A stretch of DNA of 64,000 bases from an uncultured Eubacterium sp. (GCA_910584645.1 CAJUAU010000011.1:30715-94714), one strand, 5' to 3'. Positions 39,067-48,850 are shown, counted from the first letter of the stretch. Notes: generated by a model from the sequence alone, not told the origin. Numbers and translations are program-made.

Positions 39067-39969
39067 TCATTCTTTTAGCTCTTTCAATTTCCGGTAAAAT
39101 GTGGATCTGGACACAATTCCCAGGCGCTGCATCGCCTCTGCTTCAGATATTTTTTTTGCATGAAACAGGTCAGATATTTTTTGAAGCCTCCCAGGTTCGA
39201 TCTGCAGCGGCCGGCGTCCCCGGTAAGCCCCTCTGCCTTTTGCCCCTTCTACTCCCCGGCGGTGCTTGAGCATCTGCAAAGTTTTTCCCGCATAATATTG
39301 TCTCTGTAGAATAGATAATACAATACTCCTTACCCTTTTATCTATTACCATTTTTTCCTTTTTAAACCTTATCACTGCTCCTGCTGCCACCATGCGGAGC
39401 AGATGCTCTGTGTAGACCAGGGGATTATTAGAAACTGCACTCTGACTGCTGATCAGAACCTGATCCCCGTATTGCAGCTGGCACAGCAGAGTATCCAGTC
39501 CATTATAATCAAACTCCTTGATCTCCTCCCGGTATGGTTCCAGGATCAGATTATCACAACCACTTTGCCTCGGTGTTTTTATCAGCCACTCTAACCGGTC
39601 ATAGGAGTCCATGCCTGCTTCCTCCAGAAGTTCTGCCAGATCCGCTCTGCTTTCTGACGGGCTTCTCATGGATATAAATACCGGCTGTCTGTTCACACGG
39701 TAGTAGTGTTTTCTCCGGAGTTCCATGGCGATGCCCGGAATCCCCTGAAACCCTTCTTCCCCCAGTCCATCCACCACATCCCAGTATGGGGAGATCACAT
39801 ACTGATAACCAGCTTCTGAAAATAACTGGTATTCAATTTTCCCCACACTGTATTTTTCTCCATAACAGCCTACTGCTTTGATCACACCAGTACTGGTGCT
39901 GACCAGCCCGCCGGACAACGGGGCTGTAGACGCATTCCATGGCTGGCTGTTTTCCCGCATAACCTTCAC
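39067..39969 (-). CDS. Degenerate serine-recombinase-like protein
   Basis: The 300-residue protein ends like a resolvase/Hin invertase: an AYRGRRPLQIE hinge and a helix-turn-helix (EAMQRLGIVSRSTFYRKLKEL). The middle part (LDTLLCQLQYGDQVLISSQS, then HLLRMVAAGAVIRF) follows the order of the recombinase catalytic domain, L..GD.v.v..., but the catalytic Arg-x-Ser near the start and the LDRLGR loop are not conserved. The first 130 residues are of unknown kind. It is probably a former recombinase turned DNA-binding protein (inferred). It lies 20 nt after the HipA-like gene. Confidence 0.55.
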   Translation of the reverse strand: MKVMRENSQPWNASTAPLSGGLVSTSTGVIKAVGCYGEKYSVGKIEYQLFSEAGYQYVISPYWDVVDGLGEEGFQGIPGIAMELRRKHYYRVNRQPVFISMRSPSESRADLAELLEEAGMDSYDRLEWLIKTPRQSGCDNLILEPYREEIKEFDYNGLDTLLCQLQYGDQVLISSQSAVSNNPLVYTEHLLRMVAAGAVIRFKKEKMVIDKRVRSIVLSILQRQYYAGKTLQMLKHRRGVEGAKGRGAYRGRRPLQIEPGRLQKISDLFHAKKISEAEAMQRLGIVSRSTFYRKLKELKE

Positions 39970-39989
39970 ACATCCCTTTCCTGATCGTT

Positions 39990-40838
39990 TTACATCCTCT
40001 TCTCAAAGGGTTTCAGCAGGAGGTTCTTATATCGTTCTTCCAATATCCTCATAAGAAATTTCTTTCTGGTGCTGCTGGTAAATGCCACACTCTCCACAAG
40101 ATAATTCACCGCCGCAAAATCCATCTTCTGGATAATCCTCCACAATGCCTTGTCACAGTCACTGAAATAATGTCCTGAGATGATGTCATAATAGGAATGT
40201 ACTCTTCCTTTATATAGAAGCTTTGGTACCGGCATATCAAAGATCCTGCGCTCCATCTCTTCCTCAGAGGCCAGTATTTCCCGGCACTGCTCGTCTGTAA
40301 CAACCTCTGGGAAAAGACAGGAATCATTTCCCAGCACAGGCGCCGGCGAGTACTGGTCCCCCTTCTTCAAAATCCCCCAGCTGCTTCCGTCCCGTTCTCC
40401 GTTTGCCAGGAAAGCATCGATGACAACCATATCCCAAAAAGTGTTTATTATTACTTTTGCTGCGGAGATACCAAGAACCCTGGTCAACACTTCTATGATC
40501 TGATCGTATTCGTACAGAACCATTCTTCCTGTGAGATCCAGAAAATATTCCCCCAGTTGGTCAAAGGAAAAGAATCTTGCCGCCTCGGAAGAAAAATCTT
40601 TACAAAGAACCACTTCCTCCCCCTGGCATGTTCCCAGCCAGGTATCCTGGGTGGAAGCTCCCAGCATGTCGAAGATATGGCTTCCCAGATATTCAGACAC
40701 ATGATCGCATACCGCTCCTTCCGGTGAATGTCTCCGGTATTTTATCACATAGTTTTCACCACTGATAAGTATACCAGCCTTCTTTCTCCTGCCTGTATAA
40801 AAACGTCTGTTCTTCTGGTATCTGGACAATTCTCGCAT
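39990..40838 (-). CDS. HipA/CtkA-like protein with altered kinase motifs
   Basis: The 282-residue protein resembles HipA-type kinases: a binding-site-like start (ENYVIKYRRHSPEG), a central NTFWDMVVIDAFLANGERDGSS, then APVLGNDSCLFP. In active members the catalytic loop is D-x-H-x-x-N and is followed by Y/F-D in the metal site; here the same positions read E-R-D-G-S-S and L-G. The kinase centre therefore appears lost, and it may be a pseudokinase or binding protein. It is cotranscribed with the resolvase-like gene at 39067. Confidence 0.55.
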   Translation of the reverse strand: MRELSRYQKNRRFYTGRRKKAGILISGENYVIKYRRHSPEGAVCDHVSEYLGSHIFDMLGASTQDTWLGTCQGEEVVLCKDFSSEAARFFSFDQLGEYFLDLTGRMVLYEYDQIIEVLTRVLGISAAKVIINTFWDMVVIDAFLANGERDGSSWGILKKGDQYSPAPVLGNDSCLFPEVVTDEQCREILASEEEMERRIFDMPVPKLLYKGRVHSYYDIISGHYFSDCDKALWRIIQKMDFAAVNYLVESVAFTSSTRKKFLMRILEERYKNLLLKPFEKRM

Positions 40839-40861
40839 ATTTTATATCCCCTGCTCAATAA

Positions 40862-40893
40862 AATGCCAGAATCCAACAATGAATTCTGGCATT
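40862..40893 (-). terminator. valS terminator
   Basis: AATGCCAGAAT (40862-40872) and ATTCTGGCATT (40883-40893) with a T-rich tail on the minus strand, directly after the valS stop. Confidence 0.75.
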
Positions 40894-40955
40894 CTTCAGT
40901 TAAAACATTCCATGTTCTGACAGCGCTGCCGAACTAAACGGATGGACCATGATTT

Positions 40956-43607
40956 TTACATCAGCTGGGCAAGACGTTCCTTTACCTGATCCATCATACT
41001 CTGGTATTTTTCCAGTTTCGCCCTCTCTTCTTCTATTTTTTTGGCTGGCGCCTTATTTACAAAGTTAGGGTTGCCAAGCATTCCTTCGGAGCGTTTGAGT
41101 TCTCCCATCAGTTTTTTCTCTTCCTTCTGAAGCCGCTCAATCTCCTTCGCCACATCCACAAGCTCTGCAAAGGGCATATAAATCGTTCCTTTGTCGATCA
41201 CTACAGATACAGCATCCTGATCGATTCCGGATTTATCGCTCTGGATCACCACCTCACTGGCAAGACCAAGGGTGGCAAAAAATACCTTATTGGTCTCGAA
41301 TATTTCTTGCACCGCTACTTCCTCTGTTACAACGATCACCTTTGCTTTTTTACTCGGCGGGACATTCATCTCACCGCGGACATTTCGTATTCCCTTTACC
41401 GCTTCTTTGATACGCTCTACCGCTTCCATATCTGCTGCAAAAGCATTCGTTTCCTCCGAATATTCCGGCCAGTCAGAAACCATGATGGAAGCCTCTTCAT
41501 CTTCCATAAGCGTGCAGTAAATCTCCTCGGTGATAAAGGGCATATAGGGGTGGAGAAGTTTCAACGCATCGATCAGCACATTCTTAAGGGTGTAAAGGGC
41601 AGCCGCCTTGGTTTCATCCTCTTCATTGTACAGACGTGGCTTTACCATCTCAATATACCAGTCACAGAACTCTTCCCATATAAAGTCATAAATCTTCTGC
41701 ACAGCGATTCCCAGATCAAAGGTCTCCATCAGTGCGGTGACGTCTTTCGCCAGCCGGCTGCACTTTGCAAGGATCCATTTATCTGCCTGGGTAAACTGGG
41801 AGGGTTCTGCTTCTTTGTCTGCCAGCCCTTCATTCTGGGCGAAATTCATCATAATAAAGCGGGAGGCATTCCACACCTTATTGGCAAAATTACGGCTTGC
41901 TTCCACCCGTTCCCAGTAAAACCGCATATCATTTCCCGGCGCATTTCCTGTCACCAGCGTCAGACGCAGGGCATCCGCACCATATTTTTCAATGACCTCA
42001 AGAGGATCGATACCGTTCCCCAGGGATTTACTCATCTTGCGCCCCTGGGAATCCCTCACCAGACCATGGATCAGCACAGTGTCAAAGGGCACCTGTCCCG
42101 TCTGCTCGATACCGCTGAACATCATTCGCATAACCCAGAAGGGAATAATATCATATCCGGTCACAAGGGTATTAGTGGGATAAAAATATTTCATCTCTTC
42201 TGTTTCATCCGGCCATCCCAGAGTAGAAAAGGGCCACAGTGCAGAACTGAACCAGGTATCCAGGGTATCGGGATCCTGACGCATTTTTTTGCCGCATTTT
42301 GGACAAACTGCTTCATTTTCCTTCGTAACCACTAGTTCACCGCAGTCGTCACAGTAAAAGGCAGGGATCTGATGTCCCCACCAGAGCTGGCGGGATATAC
42401 ACCAGTCGCGGATATTCTCCAGCCAGTGAAAATAAGTCTTATTAAAATGATCGGGAACAAAACGGGTTTCTCCCTTTTTTACAGCATCGATCGCCGGTCC
42501 CGCCAAAGGTTTCATTTTTACAAACCACTGTTTGCTCACCTTGGGCTCTACTGTAGTCCCACATCGGTAGCAGGTTCCTACATTATGATCATGGTCCTCC
42601 ACTTTGACAAGGGCTCCCTCTGCCTCCAGATCTTTCACGATCTCTTTTCTCGCCTCATAACGATCCATGCCGGCATATTTTTCATACTCATCCACGATCT
42701 TCGCATCATCTGTCATCACATTGATCACAGGAAGATCGTGACGCAGACCAACTTCAAAATCATTGGGATCGTGGGCCGGTGTGATCTTTACCACTCCGGT
42801 CCCGAACTCCATATCCACATAGTCATCTGCGATCAGTGGAATCTCACGATGTACGATAGGAAGAACCAGCTTTTTCCCCACCATATCTTTATACCGGTCA
42901 TCTTTCGGATTTACCGCCACTGCAGTATCCCCCAGCAGGGTCTCCGGTCTGGTAGTCGCCAGATTGATATATCCGCTGCCATCGGCAAAAGGATAGCGCA
43001 AATGCCAGAAATGACCTTTCTGGTCTTCGTATTCTACCTCTGCATCCGAGATGGAAGTGAGACAGTGGGGACACCAGTTGATGATACGCTCTCCCCGGTA
43101 GATCAGCCCCTTATCATACAGTTTTACGAACACTTCCCTAACCGCCTTGTTACAGCCTTCATCCATGGTAAAGCGCTCTCTGTCCCAGTCGCAGGAAGAG
43201 CCCATCTTTTTCAGCTGGGATACGATCCGTCCACCATACTGTTTCTTCCAGTCCCAGGCTCTCTCTAAAAATTTCTCCCTTCCAATGTCTTCTTTGGAAA
43301 GCCCCTCTTCTCTCATAGATTCCACGATCTTTGCCTCAGTGGCAATGGAAGCGTGGTCCGTCCCCGGAAGCCACAGAGCCTCATAGCCCTGCATTCTCTT
43401 GAAGCGGATGATGATGTCCTGCAGTGTATTATCCAGGGCATGTCCCATGTGAAGCTGCCCTGTGATGTTCGGCGGCGGAATCACGATCGTGTATGGTTTT
43501 TTATCCGGATTTACCTCTGCATGGAAATATTTTTTGTTCACCCATTTGGTATAGAGACGGTCTTCGATATCTTTAGGGCTGTAATTCTTTTCTAGTTCTT
43601 TTTTCAT
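40956..43607 (-). CDS. valS: Valyl-tRNA synthetase
   Basis: The 883-residue class I synthetase has the HIGH-type HMGH at residues 53-56, the zinc-binding CYRCGTTVEPKVSKQWFV, a second CDDCGELV...CPKCGKK, and GRKMSKSLGNG. An editing domain with TTRPETLLGDTAVAVNP precedes. The C-terminal coiled coil closes the protein, as in bacterial ValRS. It is controlled by the T-box leader upstream. Confidence 0.97.
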   Translation of the reverse strand: MKKELEKNYSPKDIEDRLYTKWVNKKYFHAEVNPDKKPYTIVIPPPNITGQLHMGHALDNTLQDIIIRFKRMQGYEALWLPGTDHASIATEAKIVESMREEGLSKEDIGREKFLERAWDWKKQYGGRIVSQLKKMGSSCDWDRERFTMDEGCNKAVREVFVKLYDKGLIYRGERIINWCPHCLTSISDAEVEYEDQKGHFWHLRYPFADGSGYINLATTRPETLLGDTAVAVNPKDDRYKDMVGKKLVLPIVHREIPLIADDYVDMEFGTGVVKITPAHDPNDFEVGLRHDLPVINVMTDDAKIVDEYEKYAGMDRYEARKEIVKDLEAEGALVKVEDHDHNVGTCYRCGTTVEPKVSKQWFVKMKPLAGPAIDAVKKGETRFVPDHFNKTYFHWLENIRDWCISRQLWWGHQIPAFYCDDCGELVVTKENEAVCPKCGKKMRQDPDTLDTWFSSALWPFSTLGWPDETEEMKYFYPTNTLVTGYDIIPFWVMRMMFSGIEQTGQVPFDTVLIHGLVRDSQGRKMSKSLGNGIDPLEVIEKYGADALRLTLVTGNAPGNDMRFYWERVEASRNFANKVWNASRFIMMNFAQNEGLADKEAEPSQFTQADKWILAKCSRLAKDVTALMETFDLGIAVQKIYDFIWEEFCDWYIEMVKPRLYNEEDETKAAALYTLKNVLIDALKLLHPYMPFITEEIYCTLMEDEEASIMVSDWPEYSEETNAFAADMEAVERIKEAVKGIRNVRGEMNVPPSKKAKVIVVTEEVAVQEIFETNKVFFATLGLASEVVIQSDKSGIDQDAVSVVIDKGTIYMPFAELVDVAKEIERLQKEEKKLMGELKRSEGMLGNPNFVNKAPAKKIEEERAKLEKYQSMMDQVKERLAQLM

Positions 43608-43633
43608 TTTTACCTTTCCTTTCTTACTTCACC

Positions 43634-43819
43634 ACAAGCCGCAGGCTCATCGTTGAGGCTGGCGCCATTATTAACTTTGCACCTTTCTCCTGCGCCGCGC
43701 ACACTCTTCGCCTGCTCCGCAGGCTCATCGTTGAGGCTGGCGCCTCATAGTTCCAGAAGGGCAGACACATTTTCGTGCAAGCACGAATGTGCCTGCCCTT
43801 CCGGAACTGCGCGGCTTGT
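43634..43819. repeat. MITE-like palindromic insertion in the valS leader
   Basis: A 186-bp block bounded by the inverted repeat ACAAGCCGC (43634-43642) and GCGGCTTGT (43811-43819). It contains two exact 28-bp direct repeats (43639-43666 and 43717-43744, beginning CCGCAGGCTCATCG) and a long hairpin (43750-43807) with 27-bp arms and few mismatches. It lies between the T-box terminator and the valS ribosome binding site, so it is carried in the message. No transposase is encoded. This resembles a small non-autonomous element or REP-type repeat. Confidence 0.6.
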
Positions 43820-43826
43820 AGCGTAC

Positions 43827-44151
43827 AAAAAACAGCTTCGGGCTGGTATCAGCCCGAAGCTGTAAATCTTCCGATTTATCTGGTACCATCCCATTTATAA
43901 GGGCGAGCTGGTTCAGTCTCGCGGTACCACCTTATTTCAAATAAAGAGTTCACTTTATTCCTCATTCTGCCGATAACGGGGCAAACCGTTATTTCCTACT
44001 AAGTGCCATATCATGTCACTGTTCAAAAATCCTGCTCAGAAGCTACCTTCCATCATAAGGCTGCCCGAATGTCTTTCAGCCGGTGAACACTCTCTCTTTT
44101 GGGACCTTTTTGATGTACTCCTCTTCGTCGCCGCATTTATAAATATCTTTA
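43827..44151 (-). promoter_or_regulatory. T-box riboswitch of valS
   Basis: The minus strand carries the conserved T-box sequence AAGGTGGTACCGCG (43920-43933) and, after it, a terminator of 12-bp arms with a run of T (43827-43862). Upstream is the stem I region with its AGTA and AGAGA elements. GTA at 44044-44046, followed by the usual CTTCTGAGC context, fits a valine specifier codon. Uncharged tRNA-Val would stabilise the antiterminator and raise valS expression. Confidence 0.88.
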
Positions 44152-44157
44152 TCTTTT

Positions 44158-44186
44158 ATAATAAATAATATTCTGATACCTGTCAA
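44158..44186 (-). promoter_or_regulatory. valS T-box promoter
   Basis: Minus-strand TTGACA (44181-44186), 17 bp, TATTAT (44158-44163), placing transcription start near 44151, the beginning of the leader. Confidence 0.75.
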
Positions 44187-44239
44187 GTCAAAATTGAAAG
44201 TCTCCTGACTTGCATGTATGGGCTGATTCTTTCATCTTA

Positions 44240-46321
44240 CTAATAAGTAAACTCGCTCAAAAGTTGTTCCAGCTTGGATATCTTCTCCCCGCTCTGATCC
44301 ACAAGCTCCTGGGCACGGGCGGCAGCGCCTGCCAGGTGATTTGTTTTATCTGCGATTTCCGAAACGCCTCCTGCCGACTCTCCTACGGTCTGACCGATAC
44401 GATCCAGGGATTGGACAATCTCTTCCATCGCCCTGGTCAGATCTTCCACCAGACCATGAACCGATACCATAAATTCTTCAAAAGTAGCAGCATCCGAGTG
44501 ATATGCAGCTCCCACCTCGCTAAACTGCTGATAATCCCCCATAACTGTTTTCTCCAGAAAATCTGTGGATGTACTGATACAGGAACCCATATTTTTTACA
44601 GCACTTTCCACCTCATAAACCATTTTCTTGATATCATCTGCTGACACCTGGGTCTGCCCTGCCAGACTTCCGATCTCCGATGCCACCACTGCAAATCCCT
44701 TGCCTGCCTCCCCGGCTCTGGCTGCCTCAATGGAAGCGTTCAGTGCCAGGAGATTAGTCTGGGAGGAGATATCACTGATGGCCTGGATCAATTCATGGAT
44801 CTTATCCACAGCCTTCGCCTGTTGAAGTGCCGACTCCGTATTTACCCTCAATTCCTCATAAACCTCTTTGGTCCTTTCATTGGCAGTCCTGGTATGGTCT
44901 TCCAATTCCTCAGCCCTCTGTTTGACCTCTCTGGATATATCACGTCCCCGGACGGATACCTCATTGATCTCCTGAACATTTCCGTTTACATTTTCTACAT
45001 TTCTCAATATGATATCCATCGTTGAAGCGGATTCTTCCATACCCGCAGACATCTCCTCCATTGTGGCTGAGTTGTCCTGGCAGAGATCATTTGTAGTCTT
45101 CATAACCTCATCCAGAGAAATTACCCCTTCTTTTACCACCGTACAGGAATCACTGATCTCCGATGTCATATTCCCAAATTCATTCTGCATCAGCTCCACT
45201 GCCCTGGACATCCGGCCAATTTCATCTTTCCTGCGGGACAGGGTATGAATGCCGGGATCTTTCTTGAGATTCAGTTTGGCGATCTGATCCACCAGGTCAG
45301 TGATCCGGGAGATCGGCTTAGAGATCCTTCCGCTGATAAACCACCCACAAATACAGGAGCAGATCAAACCACACAGAAGGAATACCGCCATGATCTTCAA
45401 TAAAGATATAGATTTTGCCTGTATATCCGATTCAGGAGCTGTCAATATGTACTTCATTCCGTTTGCCAGAGTCAGATATGCCATCAATTTACTCTGCCCT
45501 TTATATTGATAAGAGTTTACCTGATCCTCTTTTCCGGTATCGGTTATGATCTTTTCTGCTTCCGGAGCCATATCCTTTAAGCTGTCCCCCAGCTTAAAAT
45601 CTTTATGGGCCACAATATTATGATTTGTATCCACCAGGCAGGAATAACCGTTTTCGTAAATGGAAGCTTCCGAGATCATATTCTCAATGGTCTCCAGGCT
45701 GATATCCATTCCGATGATCCCCACGGATTCATCTTCCATGTAAACAGGCACCACATAAGAGATCATGCTGACATTGATATTCTGATTGAGATAGGGATTC
45801 ATCCAGGTCGGCTTTTTATTCTCTACCGGGATATAATACCATCCCACATGCTCCAGATCATCTTTTTCAAATGTGCTGAAATCCGTAGGTTCAATACTCT
45901 CAAATCCGTCTTCCGTAGAGTTTCTGGTGAGGAAAAGTCCTGAAGTGGGTTCTGTAAAATCTGGATTATACCGGATATAAGCCGTCAGCGCCCCATCGGT
46001 CTTTTCAGCAAAATGGAGCAGTGTATTTTCCAGCCCCTTCGTATATGCTTCTACATATTTCGGATCCGTTTTAAATTTCTGAAAATCTGTAAGATCACCC
46101 ACCGCAATATCCGTCAGCGTGTCTACTGACTGCTGGATCTTTGTCAGGATCCCATCAAACTGTGTCTTTCTCTCCTCAGCCCTGGCCAGCATATAGTCCT
46201 TGGAATCGCTGTCAGCCATATCGCTGGAAAACAGAAAACTGAGAATCCCCAGACTCAGTCCCATGATCAGTGAGCATACCACTGCGATCGTCGCTATTTT
46301 TCTTCTTATTGTATTCATCAT
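44240..46321 (-). CDS. Methyl-accepting chemotaxis protein (dCache type)
   Basis: About 693 residues: an N-terminal membrane helix (IATIAVVCSLIMGLSLGILS), a large outside dCache-type domain (to about residue 295, with IGMDISLETIENMIS), a second membrane helix, a HAMP segment (ISGRISKPISRITDLVDQIA) and a cytoplasmic signalling domain with the hairpin tip ISDISSQTNLLALNASIEAA. The ligand is unknown. The start at 46321 has GGAGG upstream. It is not next to other chemotaxis genes. Confidence 0.92.
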   Translation of the reverse strand: MMNTIRRKIATIAVVCSLIMGLSLGILSFLFSSDMADSDSKDYMLARAEERKTQFDGILTKIQQSVDTLTDIAVGDLTDFQKFKTDPKYVEAYTKGLENTLLHFAEKTDGALTAYIRYNPDFTEPTSGLFLTRNSTEDGFESIEPTDFSTFEKDDLEHVGWYYIPVENKKPTWMNPYLNQNINVSMISYVVPVYMEDESVGIIGMDISLETIENMISEASIYENGYSCLVDTNHNIVAHKDFKLGDSLKDMAPEAEKIITDTGKEDQVNSYQYKGQSKLMAYLTLANGMKYILTAPESDIQAKSISLLKIMAVFLLCGLICSCICGWFISGRISKPISRITDLVDQIAKLNLKKDPGIHTLSRRKDEIGRMSRAVELMQNEFGNMTSEISDSCTVVKEGVISLDEVMKTTNDLCQDNSATMEEMSAGMEESASTMDIILRNVENVNGNVQEINEVSVRGRDISREVKQRAEELEDHTRTANERTKEVYEELRVNTESALQQAKAVDKIHELIQAISDISSQTNLLALNASIEAARAGEAGKGFAVVASEIGSLAGQTQVSADDIKKMVYEVESAVKNMGSCISTSTDFLEKTVMGDYQQFSEVGAAYHSDAATFEEFMVSVHGLVEDLTRAMEEIVQSLDRIGQTVGESAGGVSEIADKTNHLAGAAARAQELVDQSGEKISKLEQLLSEFTY

Positions 46322-46389
46322 TATCATCTCCTCCGATTTATTTTGGCAGCCCAACGACACCATTGAGCTGACGTGTTACTCCTGTAATT

Positions 46390-47298
46390 TTAAATGGAAG
46401 TCCATTCGTAAAAACAGCCCTTTTCCTTAAGTTTTGGAAGTGCATATTTTTTCACCTCTGGCACACTATCTTTCCAGCCCAGAAAATACGCCGTGACCCG
46501 GCTGATGTCATTTGTGATCTTGTACTTTAGCATACGCCCTTTCCGGTCATAGGTAGAGTACATGATCTCTTTTGGAAACTTCTTTTCGATATGCCGGACA
46601 AGGGAAGCAGTGATTCCATCTGCCAGCGACCTCTCGTACAGATCCCTGGCCCCAAAAAGATGAAGGATCTCATGGGCATAGGTAGAAGCCCCTTCCGCCT
46701 GTTTTCCATATTTTGAAAATAACGTGGCACACTCATAAAAAAATTCAGTGCCCTCTTCTGCATAATGAACCAGCGTGGAACTGGTTCCCGATTTATTCAG
46801 ATGAAAAAGAAAACCGATACTATCTGTATTATACCGGGAACGGAGCCCGTTAATATCAATGTTCTTTCGCACATATTTCATAACTTTCTGATACAGCTTA
46901 TCCTGGCTTCTGATGCTGTCACTGACTTTATTATTCACCCGGAAAGAATAGCTGATATCCTTGTATTTTTCTGTGTCTGCTACTAAGGAAACGTTCTTTC
47001 CATACTTTTTTGCCTGTCTGCGGATATAAGATGCCGCGGAGCGGACTTTTCTGTTTGCTTCCTTTTTTGCCTTCTTGGTCCATTTGCTGACTTTATCATT
47101 CACAAAAATACTGATCAGCACAGACCGCCCTTCCAGTACCCCGGCGCTTCCTGTGGGCAGTTTTTTCCACTCACTTTCTGATATCCTCTCCGGCACTACC
47201 TCTGCCCGGGCATTCCCTGGTCCGGCATACATAAGACCACAGAGCAGGGCAGACACCATGAACAGGATCAAAAGCCCCTTTCTATTCCATAACCTCAT
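46390..47298 (-). CDS. Secreted zinc metalloprotease (metzincin-like)
   Basis: The 302-residue protein has an N-terminal signal helix (LLILFMVSALLCGLMYAG) and the extended zinc motif HEILHLFGARD (about residue 210), HExxHxxGxxD, as in metzincin proteases. Basic and lysine-rich segments precede it. The substrate is unknown, and it could be active on the cell surface or outside. It lies 68 nt downstream of the chemoreceptor start, divergent from the aminotransferase gene. Confidence 0.7.
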   Translation of the reverse strand: MRLWNRKGLLILFMVSALLCGLMYAGPGNARAEVVPERISESEWKKLPTGSAGVLEGRSVLISIFVNDKVSKWTKKAKKEANRKVRSAASYIRRQAKKYGKNVSLVADTEKYKDISYSFRVNNKVSDSIRSQDKLYQKVMKYVRKNIDINGLRSRYNTDSIGFLFHLNKSGTSSTLVHYAEEGTEFFYECATLFSKYGKQAEGASTYAHEILHLFGARDLYERSLADGITASLVRHIEKKFPKEIMYSTYDRKGRMLKYKITNDISRVTAYFLGWKDSVPEVKKYALPKLKEKGCFYEWTSI

Positions 47299-47411
47299 TA
47301 CGCTTCATCCCTTCTTTTAGCCAGCAGCTGCCGACAAATTAACGTTCTCTTTTATTTTACCTTTTTTTCCTCAAAGAGACAACTGTTAACTTTTGAAAAT
47401 TGAAAAAAAAC

Positions 47412-47440
47412 TTGAAAATATGAAATAATCTGTTTATAAT
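47412..47440 (+). promoter_or_regulatory. Promoter of the aminotransferase gene
   Basis: TTGAAA (47412-47417), 17 bp, TATAAT (47435-47440), about 52 bp before the ATG at 47492. Confidence 0.65.
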
Positions 47441-47491
47441 AGTGAAGTTGAAAAGAGTTTTATGCATATATTTACACTTAGGAGGTTCACC

Positions 47492-48778
47492 ATGGAAAAT
47501 TACAGTCAGCAGAGCAGGGAAGATCTGCTTGCTCTGAAATCAGAATTGGAAGCTAAATTTGAGGAAAAAAAGGCATACGGCCTTCAGCTGGATATGTCAA
47601 GAGGAAAACCAAGCACTTCCCAGCTGGATATATCTCTGGGACTTCTGGATGCCCTTACCTCAAAATCCGGTTTTCTGGCAAGCGATGGCTTAGACTGTCG
47701 TAACTACGGTGGTCTTGATGGAATCCCGGAGGCAAAACAGCTTATGGCAGAGATGATGGGAACGGCTCCGGAACATGTTATCGTATTTGGAAATGCCAGT
47801 CTGTCTATTATGTATGATTCGATATCCAGATCCTATACCCACGGTGTTCTCGGAAACACTCCCTGGTGTAAACTAGATAAAATTAAATTCCTATGTCCGG
47901 TACCTGGCTACGACAGGCACTTTGCCATCACCGAACGCTTTGGCATCGAGATGATCAATATTCCGATGACACAGGATGGTCCTGATATGGATCTGGTGGA
48001 GAACCTTGTAAACCACGACGAAACAGTAAAAGGGATCTGGTGTGTCCCCAAATACTCCAATCCCCAGGGCATCAACTACAGCGACGATACCGTCAGACGT
48101 TTTGCCAATCTGAAACCGGCAGCAAAAGATTTCCGTATCTACTGGGACAATGCCTATGTGATCCATCATCTCTATGAAGACCATCAGGCAGAAATATTAG
48201 ATATCATCAGTGAATGCGAGAAGGCTGGCAGCCCAGATATCGTATATGAGTTTGCCTCCACTTCCAAAGTAAGCTTTTCTGGTGCCGGCATCGCTGCCCT
48301 TGCCGCCTCAAAAGCAAACCTGGATGATATAAAAAAGCAGCTGACGATCCAGACCATCGGCTATGACAAAATAAACCAGCTGAGGCATGTGACTTATTTT
48401 AAAAACTTAGAAGGTCTCAAAGAACATATGAAAAAACATGCCAACGAGATGAGGCCAAAATTTGAAGCTGTTTTGGATGTTCTGGAAGAAGAACTGGCTG
48501 ATACGGGCATAGCCAGCTGGGAAAAACCCTATGGCGGCTATTTTATCTCTTTTGAAGCCATGGAAGGCTGTGCAAAGAAGATTGTTGCCAAATGTAAAGA
48601 GGCAGGTGTGACTTTGACCGGCGCCGGCGCCACCTATCCTTATGGTAAAGATCCAAAAGACAGCAATATCCGTCTCGCTCCTTCATTCCCAACACTGGAG
48701 GAACTGGCTCAGGCAACAGATCTGTTTGTGCTCTGTGTAAAGCTGGTAAGTATAGAAAAAATACTGGAAACAAAATGA
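47492..48778 (+). CDS. Aspartate/alanine-type aminotransferase, fold type I
   Basis: The 428-residue PLP enzyme has GLDCRNYGGLDGIPEAKQLM, NPQGINYSD, IYWDNAYVIHH and ASTSKVSFSGAGIAAL with the PLP lysine. It is of the aminotransferase group (PF12897-like) annotated as aspartate aminotransferase in Clostridia. The start at 47492 (MENYSQQSR) is preceded by GGAGG; a frame from 47462 has none. It is the only long chromosomal gene on the plus strand in the window. Confidence 0.85.
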   Translation: MENYSQQSREDLLALKSELEAKFEEKKAYGLQLDMSRGKPSTSQLDISLGLLDALTSKSGFLASDGLDCRNYGGLDGIPEAKQLMAEMMGTAPEHVIVFGNASLSIMYDSISRSYTHGVLGNTPWCKLDKIKFLCPVPGYDRHFAITERFGIEMINIPMTQDGPDMDLVENLVNHDETVKGIWCVPKYSNPQGINYSDDTVRRFANLKPAAKDFRIYWDNAYVIHHLYEDHQAEILDIISECEKAGSPDIVYEFASTSKVSFSGAGIAALAASKANLDDIKKQLTIQTIGYDKINQLRHVTYFKNLEGLKEHMKKHANEMRPKFEAVLDVLEEELADTGIASWEKPYGGYFISFEAMEGCAKKIVAKCKEAGVTLTGAGATYPYGKDPKDSNIRLAPSFPTLEELAQATDLFVLCVKLVSIEKILETK

Positions 48779-48812
48779 TGAAAAACACTCTTTGCAGTCA
48801 GATATGAAGATA

Positions 48813-48850
48813 AAAACAGGGATCTGGTACACCAACCAGGTCCCTGTTTA
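48813..48850. terminator. Bidirectional terminator between convergent genes
   Basis: AAACAGGGA-x-CTGGT pairs with ACCAG-GTCCCTGTTT around a short loop. It serves both the aminotransferase gene on the plus strand and pta on the minus strand. Confidence 0.75.

Noticed and set aside
43639..43744. Two identical 28-bp repeats as a possible CRISPR
   Set aside because: Only two copies, no further spacer-repeat units and no cas genes; better explained by the palindromic insertion.
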